Source of the DNA: Deltaproteobacteria bacterium
GTDB taxonomy: Bacteria; Desulfobacterota; Desulfarculia; Adiutricales; Adiutricaceae
Length of the DNA stretch: 12,167 bases
Reading direction: 5' to 3'
NCBI GenBank assembly: GCA_031257955.1
Contig: JAIRNQ010000262.1
Span: forward strand, 1-12,167
The first letter of the stretch is position 1. Every line of letters begins with the position of its first letter. The position numbers and the translations under genes were made by a program. Below are positions 6,794 to 12,167 of this stretch, one piece after another. The notes beneath the pieces were generated by a model. The model searched no databases. It was given only the letters and a program-made list of their open reading frames with translations, and was not told the DNA's origin.

Positions 6794-6804
6794 GAATACA
6801 TCTT
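6779..6804. promoter_or_regulatory. AAGATG/CATCTT inverted repeat over the panB -35
   Basis: AAGATG (6779-6784) and CATCTT (6799-6804) form a perfect 6-bp inverted repeat with a 14-bp spacer that contains the predicted panB -35. The left arm sits in CCTAAGATG, a string also found in the operator upstream of the dehydrogenase gene. An operator that blocks RNA polymerase would fit, but this is unproven. Confidence 0.35.
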
Positions 6805-6898
6805 TACATAAACCAAAACTTATATACGAGTGATATCACATACTTTTATAACTTAAGGGGGGATCGTTTTTTGTTTACGAATGTCGCTCACTCATCTG

Positions 6899-6907
6899 TG
6901 ATATACT
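6899..6907 (+). promoter_or_regulatory. Possible extended -10 promoter for the lysR transcript
   Basis: TGATATACT gives a TGn extension and a -10-like TATACT (five of six). No clear -35 lies at 16-18 bp. Predicted start near 6914, 176 bp before the lysR ATG. A perfect GTGATATCAC palindrome lies nearby at 6830-6839. Confidence 0.4.
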
Positions 6908-6913
6908 GATCCA

Positions 6914-7010
6914 TGCCAGTTGTTATTCCTAGCGACGCCTGTCTGGGTGACTCAATTTCCGTCGCCGATCAAAGCGCCAAACACCCACCCAATTTTGGTG
7001 GGCGTTTACT
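6914..7010 (+). ncRNA. Candidate small RNA or structured leader before lysR
   Basis: Starting just after the extended -10, the stretch can form a GCGACG (6932-6937)/CGTCGC (6960-6965) stem. It is followed by AAACACCCACC (6979-6989) with GGTGGGCGTTT (6997-7007), 10 of 11 bases paired around a 7-nt loop. The second hairpin is terminator-like but lacks a good T-run. The RNA matches no family I recognise. It could equally be the 5' leader of lysR. Confidence 0.22.
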
Positions 7011-7041
7011 ACCGGCTAGGAATTAAACGCTAAATATGTAT

Positions 7042-7067
7042 CCCCCAAACGAGTTTATGGGGTTTTT
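7042..7067 (+). terminator. Terminator-like hairpin just before lysR
   Basis: CCCC(C)AAA, loop CGAG, then TTT(AT)GGGG, followed by TTTTT (7063-7067). The stem is short with a small internal loop. It lies only 23 bp before the lysR start, so it would end or attenuate a transcript from the 6902 promoter before lysR is read. Confidence 0.4.
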
Positions 7068-7080
7068 GACGGTCGATCAA
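7066..7080. promoter_or_regulatory. Possible LysR-type autoregulatory site
   Basis: TTGACGGTCGATCAA is a partial dyad (TTGA-N7-TCAA) that contains the T-N11-A pattern bound by LysR-type regulators. It lies 10 bp before the lysR start. The TGA-N7-TCA core is shared with the dyads at 10018 and 11868, but such a short core is expected a few times by chance in 12 kb. Confidence 0.25.
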
Positions 7081-7089
7081 GGTTAAAGC

Positions 7090-7989
7090 ATGTCAATTTT
7101 CGCTTTTAGGGTTTTCGTGGCAGTCATCGAAAACTCAAGTTTCGTCAAAGCGGCGGACGTGGTCCACATCACGGCCTCGGCCGTCAGCCATTCCATCGCC
7201 AAATTGGAAGACGATTTGGGGCTGAGGCTCTTTACCCGGAACAGGCTTGGGGCCCAGCCCACCGCCGACGCCGAGAGCATTTATCCCCACGTCCTTTCGG
7301 TTTTGAATTCTTACGAGCGCTTGACGCAAGAAATATCGCAGCTGAAGGGACTGACCACCGGGACGGTCCGCATAGCGGTGTTTCATAGCGTCTGCATGAA
7401 TTGGATTCCGGATATAGTCAAGACTTTCAAGGAATCCCACCCTCTCGTAGAAATCAACGTCAGCCAAGGCAACTATTATGACGTTCTAGGCTGGCTTTCA
7501 TCGGGATATAGTGACTTAGGATTTATTTCCTTAACCCTTAACACTAAAGGACTCGACTGCGTCTCATTGTTTAGGGACCGCCTAGTTTGCGTGACCCCCA
7601 AAGATTACCGTCCGGCCAATAACTACTACATGACCATAGACGACATTCTAGCCAATAAAATTATTTGGCAGCAAAGCGGCGACGATTTGGAAGTCTTGGC
7701 CATGCTAAGCGGCAAAAGCCGGTCCATTCTCCATAACCGGCCAACCGTCCAGTATGACCACGCCATTATCGCCTTGGCCGAAGCCGGCTTGGGCATTGGC
7801 ATACTGCCCGAACTGGTCCTCAAAGGCATTAGCCACAACGCGGCCGTTTTTCCGGTGGACCCACCCTGGTACCGAACCATCGCCGTGGCCACCCCCTCCG
7901 ACCGGCCCCGTTCCCACGCGACCGTGGCCATGGAAGCCCATATCATAGACTACTGCGCCAAGCATTTTGGCGAGTTGCCCAAGGATTAA
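7090..7989 (+). CDS. LysR-type transcriptional regulator
   Basis: The 299-residue length is typical for the family. Residues 1-60 form the winged helix-turn-helix: FAFRVFVAVIENSSFVKAADV, then HITASAVSHSIAKLEDDLGLRLFTR with the usual LysR recognition-helix pattern (S-A-V-S-H-S-I-x-x-L-E). A linker helix (about 60-90) leads to a periplasmic-binding-protein-like effector domain (about 92-295) that starts TGTVRIAVFHSV and includes a GYSDLGFIS strand and AEAGLGIGILPELVL. The effector cannot be read from the sequence. AAGG (7079-7082) lies 7 nt before the ATG. The gene is divergent from panB and convergent with the AGCS symporter. Its targets could be panB, the symporter and the dehydrogenase, which share related dyads upstream; that is inference. 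Confidence 0.93.
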   Translation: MSIFAFRVFVAVIENSSFVKAADVVHITASAVSHSIAKLEDDLGLRLFTRNRLGAQPTADAESIYPHVLSVLNSYERLTQEISQLKGLTTGTVRIAVFHSVCMNWIPDIVKTFKESHPLVEINVSQGNYYDVLGWLSSGYSDLGFISLTLNTKGLDCVSLFRDRLVCVTPKDYRPANNYYMTIDDILANKIIWQQSGDDLEVLAMLSGKSRSILHNRPTVQYDHAIIALAEAGLGIGILPELVLKGISHNAAVFPVDPPWYRTIAVATPSDRPRSHATVAMEAHIIDYCAKHFGELPKD

Positions 7990-7993
7990 CCCG

Positions 7994-8085
7994 CCCCTAC
8001 CCCCCAAGGGAGGGTAGGGGACGGGTCCCCGGAAGCCCGGGCGGTTGACAGTCAGGCTCGAGCCGCGGGCCCGCCTTCGCCCGCG
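7994..8085. terminator. Hairpins between the convergent lysR and symporter genes
   Basis: CCCCTACCC (7994-8002) pairs with GGGTAGGGG (8012-8020), with extra CCC/GGG pairing inside. A second stem, CGCGGG (8064-8069) with CCCGCG (8080-8085), faces the symporter. Neither has a T-run on either strand, so termination is plausible but not of the classic kind. The 10-mer CCCGGGCGGT occurs twice (8036 and 8086). Confidence 0.4.
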
Positions 8086-8103
8086 CCCGGGCGGTCACAA
8101 CGT

Positions 8104-9567
8104 TTAGTTGGCTTTGTCCGCGGGAGTCGTGGCGCCTGGCCAAACCTTGGTATCGTCCACGACGTTTATGATCATGGGATCAAAGGTTAATTCTTTGCCC
8201 TCCTTTATCTGCTTCTCATAATCCCTCAGGATGATAAATGCCTGACGCGATAGGAAAAGTATGGCTATGATATTGATCCAAGCCATGCTTCCAACTCCAA
8301 TATCGGCCATATCCCACAAAATTCCACCTTCAATCAGCACCCCGAGGAAGTTCGTTCCCAGGAACACAACCCTAAAGACCCAAATCATATAGGGTTTATT
8401 TTTAAACAGGTAGGAAATGTTACTTTCTGCCTGGTAGTAATAACCCATGATGGTGGTGAAGGCAAACAAGGCCACGCTAATCGACAATACCTTACCTGCC
8501 CAAGTCCCTGTAAGTACCGTATTCAGTCCATGTTGGACATAAAGGATCCCAAAATGGACATCGGGAATGTTGGCGACGATATTCGAGCCATCGGGCTTGA
8601 CGACGTTGAAAGAGCCGGAAGTCAGAATTATCAGGGCCGAGGCCGTGCAGATAATCAGCGTGTCGGCGTAAACGGAAAGAATCTGGACCAAACCCTGGGT
8701 CGTCGGATGCTTGCACTCGGCCGGCGCGGCCAAGAGGGCCCCGGAGCCCATGCCGGCCTCATTGGAGTAAACGCCACGTTTAATGCCCCAGGCTATTGTG
8801 GCCCCCATGATACCGCTGTACATTTCCTCCATGCCAAAGGCCGAGCTGAAAATGAGTATGAAAACCTTCGGGACGTCTTCGATGCGCAGAACGCAGACGG
8901 CCCCGGTTATCAGGATATATACGAGGCACATGAAAGGGATCATGAATTCGGCGGTTTTGCCGATTCTCTTAATGCCGCCGCAGATGACCAGGGCAATGAC
9001 GGCGCATATGACCACGGCGGTGACATACTCGTTTAGGTTAAAGGCCTCCCGGACGGAAGCCGTTATGGAATGCATCTGTACGCCGGGCATGAAGATGCCG
9101 GGGCCGACGAAAGTCGCGATAACGAAAAGCCAAGCCAGAGATTTTAGCTTTAGGCCTTTCTCGATGTAAAAGGCCGGGCCGCCCACGTATTCGCCGTCAA
9201 ACCTTCTGGTCTTATAGGCTTGGCCCAAAACGGTCTCGACGAACGATGACCCGGCGCCGGCGAAAGTGATAAGCCACATCCAGAAAATGGCCCCCGGACC
9301 GCCGAAGTGCACGGCCGCGGCCACGCCGGCTATGTTGCCGATGCCGACCCTGGCGCCCACAGTGGTGGCGAAGGCCTGGAACGGCGAAATGCCGGAACTT
9401 GATCCTTGTCCGCTAATGGACAGTTTGATCATGTCTTTTAAGTATCTGATCTGTGGGAAGCCCATGCGCACGGAAAAATATAATCCCGCGCCAGTACAGA
9501 GTACAATCATTGGAGGGCTCCAAACCATCCCATTTATCCATCCAATGACTTTGGCCAATAATTCCAT
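8104..9567 (-). CDS. Alanine/glycine:cation symporter, AGCS family
   Basis: Integral inner-membrane transporter of 487 residues, within the usual 440-540, probably with 10-11 helices. AGCS proteins move alanine and glycine with Na+ or H+. Family hallmarks: VWSPPMIVLCTGAGLYFSVRMGF near the N-terminus, ATTVGARVGIGNIAGVAAAV (about 67-87), GGPGAIFWMW, a VGGPAFYIEKGL loop, GIKRGVYSNEAGMGSGALLAAPA in the middle, and TIMGYYYQAESNISYLF late in the chain. The C-terminus is a short hydrophilic tail (about 450-487). AAGGAGA precedes the ATG at 9567 with about 7-8 nt spacing. It is likely monocistronic, with a leader of about 400 nt from the promoter at 9980-10010 and a dyad at 10018-10038 that it shares with the dehydrogenase gene. 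Substrate preference between alanine, glycine and others cannot be set from sequence alone. Confidence 0.93.
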   Translation of the reverse strand: MELLAKVIGWINGMVWSPPMIVLCTGAGLYFSVRMGFPQIRYLKDMIKLSISGQGSSSGISPFQAFATTVGARVGIGNIAGVAAAVHFGGPGAIFWMWLITFAGAGSSFVETVLGQAYKTRRFDGEYVGGPAFYIEKGLKLKSLAWLFVIATFVGPGIFMPGVQMHSITASVREAFNLNEYVTAVVICAVIALVICGGIKRIGKTAEFMIPFMCLVYILITGAVCVLRIEDVPKVFILIFSSAFGMEEMYSGIMGATIAWGIKRGVYSNEAGMGSGALLAAPAECKHPTTQGLVQILSVYADTLIICTASALIILTSGSFNVVKPDGSNIVANIPDVHFGILYVQHGLNTVLTGTWAGKVLSISVALFAFTTIMGYYYQAESNISYLFKNKPYMIWVFRVVFLGTNFLGVLIEGGILWDMADIGVGSMAWINIIAILFLSRQAFIILRDYEKQIKEGKELTFDPMIINVVDDTKVWPGATTPADKAN

Positions 9568-9764
9568 AATATTTTCTCCTTATTGATGTCGTGGACACGA
9601 TACGAACCGCCACTATCATCATCAGGACTGAATAATAGCTACCAGTCGCCCTGACGTCCGAAGCCGCTCGGGCGGGGCAGTATGGCGAGATCTCACGCAA
9701 CCGGGCCCCAGAAAGGGGCGGGGGGGTGAACCTTCGCTCGAACGGGTTAAAAGCCTCGGGCTCT

Positions 9765-9913
9765 CTGGCCAATCCTCTCGACCAGTCCTGGCCGACGAAC
9801 CCGACCAGTCCTGGCCAATCCTGACCAAACGGTTACGCTCTCGGCGCTCCCGCCCTTTCCGGGTCATTGGATACGTACCTGGCGTTCCTGGCCAGACCGG
9901 TCAATGGATACGT
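9765..9913. repeat. Short interspersed direct repeats
   Basis: GACCAGTCCTGGCC occurs at 9780-9793 and 9803-9816 (period 23). CTGGCCAATCCT occurs at 9765 and 9811. GGTCATTGGATACGT (9862-9876) recurs as GGTCAATGGATACGT (9899-9913, period 37, one mismatch). They lie in the symporter leader and may be repeat remnants. Confidence 0.6.
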
Positions 9914-9979
9914 TTGGCCGGAATAATCCCGGGCCGCGCCCGCACGGGGCGAATTTTTGGGTATACCAAAATTGTAAAG

Positions 9980-10010
9980 GTTATATTTGCGGATAAAAAC
10001 GAATTGTTAA
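9980..10010 (-). promoter_or_regulatory. Predicted promoter of the AGCS symporter
   Basis: On the reverse strand TTAACA (10010-10005) and TATAAC (9985-9980) each match five of six consensus bases; the spacer is 19 bp, longer than ideal. Predicted start near 9973, leader about 400 nt. The dyad at 10018-10038 is centred near -55, a typical activator position. Confidence 0.4.
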
Positions 10011-10017
10011 AAGGCCA

Positions 10018-10038
10018 AAGATGAACAAATTTCATTTT
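10018..10038. promoter_or_regulatory. Operator-like dyad A (AAGATGA-N7-TCATTTT)
   Basis: An inverted repeat AAGATGA-N7-TCATTTT in an AT-rich island. It is 18 of 21 identical to the dyad at 11868-11888. Both are preceded, at the same 18-bp offset, by CGAATT (10000-10005 and 11850-11855). It includes a T-N11-A LysR-type core. The matched pair upstream of two amino-acid genes suggests a common regulator. Confidence 0.5.
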
Positions 10039-10197
10039 AAAACGCGACCTTAGCCCCGGGCTGGCTTCGGCGGCGCGCCAAATCCTGCGTAAATGTCAAT
10101 TTGGCCTACACGACTCGCGTCGGTTAAACGTTATTATTGGGTTAGATAATATCGCCCTTAGACTAACCGGTAATGTTTCGGTTAAATATTTTTTTGG

Positions 10198-10232
10198 AGT
10201 ATGGGCTGAATATTAAATATTCAGCCCATACT
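10198..10232. repeat. Perfect 35-bp palindrome
   Basis: AGTATGGGCTGAATATT (10198-10214), one central A, then its exact reverse complement (10216-10232). As RNA it would form a long hairpin on either strand. Only TTT follows on the plus strand and seven T precede it (about 10190-10196). It is remote from any gene start and may be a protein-binding site, a mobile-element end or a terminator. Confidence 0.9.
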
Positions 10233-10259
10233 TTAGTCGCCCAGGTCACTTCCTTCCAT

Positions 10260-10406
10260 CGGTCATCGCCTACCGAAGTATCGGAAACGGCCATTCAACC
10301 GGGCGACCAGCCCGCCCGGCAAAGCGCCTTATTCGGCGCTTGGTTTAGCGCCTGCTTTGGCGTCTGGCTTGGCGCCTTACTCGGCGGCTTTCTTGCCGGC
10401 CTCCAT
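10260..10406. repeat. Repeat cassette A with seven 12-bp units
   Basis: Begins with a 57-bp block (10260-10316) that recurs diverged at 10432-10488. Then seven abutting 12-bp units run from 10323 to 10406: AGCGCCTTATTC, GGCGCTTGGTTT, AGCGCCTGCTTT, GGCGTCTGGCTT, GGCGCCTTACTC, GGCGGCTTTCTT and GCCGGCCTCCAT. In one forward frame they read as hydrophobic tetrapeptides (GAWF-like), but no start or ribosome site supports translation. Confidence 0.65.
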
Positions 10407-10431
10407 GTATCGCCCGGGCCGTAATCCCGGC

Positions 10432-10552
10432 CGGTCATCGCCTCCCGGCCATCGCAAAACGGCAATCTATACGGGCAACCGGCCCGCCTCGCGGTGCCTG
10501 GCTTGACGCTTTAGTTTGCGCCTTGCCCGGCGGTTTACTCGCGGCCCTGGCT
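10432..10552. repeat. Repeat cassette B with five 12-bp units
   Basis: Second copy of the cassette, 172 bp after the first. The 57-bp head (10432-10488) shares CGGTCATCGCCT, AAACGGC and GGCCCGCC-like ends with cassette A, roughly 70% identical by eye. Five 12-bp units follow from 10493: GGTGCCTGGCTT, GACGCTTTAGTT, TGCGCCTTGCCC, GGCGGTTTACTC and GCGGCCCTGGCT. The offset of 172 changes the reading frame, so the cassettes are not conserved as protein. Confidence 0.55.
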
Positions 10553-10580
10553 TAGGGCCATTATTTCGCGCCCTTGGTTA

Positions 10581-11636
10581 TTACTTGCCCTTTTTTCCGG
10601 CTTCAACCTGGGCCCAGGCGTAGTCGTCGGCGGCCCGGTAGGTCGAGATGCCCTTTTCCTTGGCCAGTTTGAAAACGTCTAAGGTGGTCTGGTAGATGCG
10701 GGAGATCTTCTCCTCCACCACCTTGATGTCGTATTTCTCGCCCATAGCCGCCTCGGTGGTGCTGTTGGCCACGCCGCCGGCGTTAACGATGAAGTCCGGT
10801 CCGTAGAGGATCCCCATTTTGTCGAGCGCGTCGCCGACCTCTGGGGATACCAACGGGTTGTTGGCGGCGCCGCAAACTATGGCGCACTTCAGGGTTTTGA
10901 TGTTGTCCAGGTTCAACACCCCGCCCAGGGCGCAAGGGGCGAAGATGTCGCACTCGGAAGCGATGATACCGGGCTGGTCGGGCACGGCGGTCGCGCCCAG
11001 CTCTTTTACGGCTTGCTCGACGGCTTTCGCGTTGAGATCGAAAGCCTTCAGCTTTACGCCGTCCTTATGCAAAAGCTCGGCGGTGGCGTAGCCGACGCTG
11101 CCCAGCCCCATCATGGCCACGGTCTTGCCGGCCAGGGAATCGGAACCGTACTTCTCCTTGCAGCAGGCTTTCATGGCCAGGTGCAAGCCCTTGGCCGTGG
11201 TTGGCGAAGAACTGCCGGAGATTTCGACGGTGCTGGAGACGAAAGGCGTAACCTCCTTCACCAGGGAAAGGTCTTCCGAGGTAATGCCCACATCGGCGGC
11301 CGAGAAGTACTTTCCCTTCAGGCTGTCGACGAAGCGGCCATAGGCGTGAAAAAATTCACGCGACTTCAGGGCGTGCGACTCGGCCATGATGACGGCCTTG
11401 CCTCCGCCAAAGCCCAAGTGGGCGGCGGCGTTCTTCATGGTCATGGCCCTGGACAGTTTCAGGGCGTCGACCAGGGCGGCTTCCTCGCTCGGATAGTTCC
11501 AAAACCTGGTGCCTCCCAGCGCCGGGCCAAGAACCGTGCTGTGGACGGCGATGATGGCCTTCATGCCGGTGGCTTCGTCCTGGCCAAACATGACCAGCTC
11601 GTGGCCCATTTTCTTCATTTCCTTAAAAAGTTCCAT
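10581..11636 (-). CDS. Leucine/valine-type amino-acid dehydrogenase (Glu/Leu/Phe/Val family)
   Basis: NAD(P)-dependent oxidative deamination of branched-chain amino acids to 2-oxo acids and ammonium, reversible, cytoplasmic. The 351-residue product resembles bacillary leucine dehydrogenase (about 365): MELFKEM start, QDEATGMKAIIAVHSTVLGPALGGTR, and MTMKNAAAHLGFGGGKAVI with K68 and catalytic K80. SAADVG follows with D115, then SSPTTAKG, the nucleotide fold GLGSVG, DIFAPCALGG, GAANN and NAGGV. K68, K80 and D115 keep the exact numbering of the Bacillus enzyme. Two differences stand out: about 3 residues are missing in the GSSGNPSP loop, and the basic C-terminal tail is shorter. Leucine versus valine preference cannot be fixed by sight; glutamate or phenylalanine is less likely. 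GGGAGAG lies about 7 nt before the ATG at 11636. It stands alone, with a 5' leader holding several hairpins and a dyad shared with the symporter. Confidence 0.92.
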   Translation of the reverse strand: MELFKEMKKMGHELVMFGQDEATGMKAIIAVHSTVLGPALGGTRFWNYPSEEAALVDALKLSRAMTMKNAAAHLGFGGGKAVIMAESHALKSREFFHAYGRFVDSLKGKYFSAADVGITSEDLSLVKEVTPFVSSTVEISGSSSPTTAKGLHLAMKACCKEKYGSDSLAGKTVAMMGLGSVGYATAELLHKDGVKLKAFDLNAKAVEQAVKELGATAVPDQPGIIASECDIFAPCALGGVLNLDNIKTLKCAIVCGAANNPLVSPEVGDALDKMGILYGPDFIVNAGGVANSTTEAAMGEKYDIKVVEEKISRIYQTTLDVFKLAKEKGISTYRAADDYAWAQVEAGKKGK

Positions 11637-11652
11637 TTGTTCTCTCCCAATT

Positions 11653-11729
11653 CCCGAAGTTCTCTTCGGGTGAATTTGTCTTGGCGCCCGGCCCCGCGAG
11701 CGCCAACCCTCTGGTAGAGGCGCGCCTCT
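11653..11729 (-). promoter_or_regulatory. Structured leader of the dehydrogenase mRNA
   Basis: On the reverse strand a perfect CCCGAAG-AGAA-CTTCGGG hairpin (11670-11653) ends a few bases before the ribosome site GGGAGAG. Upstream lies a perfect 14-bp palindrome, AGAGGCGCGCCTCT (11716-11729). Further up are AAATCC/GGATTT (11757-11770) and GAAACC/GGTTTC (11781-11819). The first hairpin could affect translation or mRNA stability. No known riboswitch is recognised. Confidence 0.35.
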
Positions 11730-11819
11730 TCGTGGGGAAACGCGCCAAACTTTTCGAAATCCAGGGATTTTTGAAAAGGGGAAACCGTCTTCGGTGGCGA
11801 ATTGTATTTGGATGGTTTC

Positions 11820-11848
11820 AAAATACGCCTAAAAATAAATGAAGTAAA
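11820..11848 (-). promoter_or_regulatory. Predicted promoter of the dehydrogenase
   Basis: On the reverse strand TTTACT (11848-11843), a 17-bp spacer, then TATTTT (11825-11820), each four of six. It is AT-rich and well placed. Predicted start near 11813, leader about 175 nt. The dyad at 11868-11888 is centred near -65. Confidence 0.35.
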
Positions 11849-11867
11849 GCGAATTTTATCGATACCT

Positions 11868-11888
11868 AAGATGACCAACTTTCATCTT
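11868..11888. promoter_or_regulatory. Operator-like dyad B (AAGATGA-N7-TCATCTT)
   Basis: A perfect 7-bp inverted repeat, AAGATGA-N7-TCATCTT, 18 of 21 identical to dyad A at 10018. The flanking CGAATT lies at the same distance on the same side. On the reverse strand the likeness extends into the following AATTCG-YTTT segment. It carries a T-N11-A core. Confidence 0.5.
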
Positions 11889-11902
11889 AATCCTTCTCCC
11901 GG

Positions 11903-12167
11903 CCCGAAACCCACCCCTTGGCGCTTGGCACCCCATCCACCAGTGCCTTTCTCTTCACCGACCCTGACGGGACGGCTAAACAATAATGCCCGCCCCGAAA
12001 CCCATCCCTTGGCGCTTGGCACCCCATCCGCCAGTGCCTTTCTCTTCACCGACCCTGACGGGACGGCTAAACAATAATGCCCGCCCCGAAACCCACCCCT
12101 TGGCGCTTGGCACCCCATCCGCCAGTGCCTTTCTCTTCACCGACCCTGACGGGACGGCTAAACAATA
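11903..12167. repeat. 91-bp tandem repeat array (three copies, open at the window end)
   Basis: Copies start at 11903, 11994 and 12085 with a period of exactly 91 bp; the third is cut by the window edge after 83 bp. Only two variable positions are visible: ACC/ATC early in the unit and CCACC/CCGCC later. Each unit contains a CCG-A-CCC-TGAC-GGG-A-CGG mini-hairpin, a GGCAC/GTGCC pair and an AT-rich AAACAATAATGCC. The period is not a multiple of three, and there are no unique spacers, so it is neither a coding repeat nor a CRISPR. Confidence 0.92.

Larger units (their letters stand above)
9568..10580. other. 1-kb intergenic region upstream of the symporter
   Basis: I find no credible gene. The few open frames are Arg/Pro-rich or repeat-driven and lack ribosome sites. 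From left to right: the symporter leader with a small GCCCC/GGGGC hairpin (9705-9719), interspersed short repeats (9765-9913), an AT-rich promoter/operator (9980-10038), another AT-rich patch with a GATAAT box (10145-10150), the 35-bp palindrome (10198-10232), and two diverged cassettes with 12-bp repeats (10260-10552). Near the end lies a GGCCCT/AGGGCC hairpin (10543-10559) that may serve as a weak end for the dehydrogenase transcript. Confidence 0.6.

Noticed and set aside
9622..9867. Reverse-strand frame upstream of the symporter, Arg/Gly/Pro-rich
   Set aside because: No ribosome site, low-complexity composition and overlap with direct repeats; most likely noncoding leader.
10173..10424. 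83-residue frame with hydrophobic tetrapeptide repeats (GAWF-like), possible small membrane protein
   Set aside because: No ribosome site before the ATG, the frame runs through the perfect palindrome, and the second cassette is in a different frame, so protein-level selection is not supported.
11882..12118. Reverse-strand frame across the 91-bp array
   Set aside because: The period of 91 is not divisible by three, so each copy is read in a different frame; no start signal.
11903..12167. CRISPR array
   Set aside because: The whole 91-bp unit repeats without unique spacers, and no cas gene is present.

Overview
The window looks like a chromosomal segment from a GC-rich bacterium with an anaerobe-like gene set. 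Evidence is a flavodoxin/2[4Fe-4S] ferredoxin protein, an amino-acid dehydrogenase of the leucine dehydrogenase type and a Na+/alanine symporter. A Desulfobacterota-like host is possible but only a guess; no rRNA or other phylogenetic marker is present. Genes are sparse, with about 2.5 kb between genes. AT-rich promoter-like patches interrupt GC-rich spacers, and short and medium tandem repeats with periods of 4, 9, 12, 91 and 98 bp are unusually common.

Layout. 1-70 (-): first codons of a CNNM/CorC-type (DUF21) membrane protein. 71-549: divergent spacer with promoters for that gene and for glgB. 550-3552 (+): glgB (glycogen branching enzyme), then after 9 bp an EFR1-type flavodoxin-ferredoxin fusion. 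3553-4176: geneless, with a near-consensus promoter and a degenerate 4-bp repeat. 4177-5577 (+): an orphan HipA-like kinase with altered catalytic residues and a collagen-like insert. 5605-5704: two terminators on opposite strands, one serving each converging gene. 5830-6672 (-): panB, whose 3' end is duplicated in tandem downstream. 6673-7089: divergent regulatory spacer. 7090-7989 (+): LysR-type regulator. 8104-9567 (-): AGCS alanine/glycine:cation symporter. 9568-10580: about 1 kb without a convincing gene, holding a promoter/operator, a perfect 35-bp palindrome and two 12-bp-repeat cassettes. 10581-11636 (-): leucine/valine-type amino-acid dehydrogenase. 11637-12167: its leader and promoter, then a 91-bp tandem array running off the window.

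How the genes may work together. The symporter would import small amino acids with Na+, and the dehydrogenase would oxidatively deaminate branched-chain amino acids (or run the reverse amination). PanB starts pantothenate/CoA synthesis from 2-oxoisovalerate, which is the deamination product of valine. Both the symporter and the dehydrogenase carry a near-identical dyad, AARATGA-N7-TCATYTT, just upstream of a predicted promoter. A related AAGATG/CATCTT inverted repeat covers the predicted panB -35. The LysR regulator between them is the obvious candidate for control of this small valine/alanine-centred set, but that link is inference.

The items most worth following are this shared operator, the catalytically altered HipA-like protein with its GXX insert, the 35-bp palindrome, the repeat cassettes and the 91-bp array. 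I found no CRISPR array, tRNA, rRNA, transposase or phage gene.
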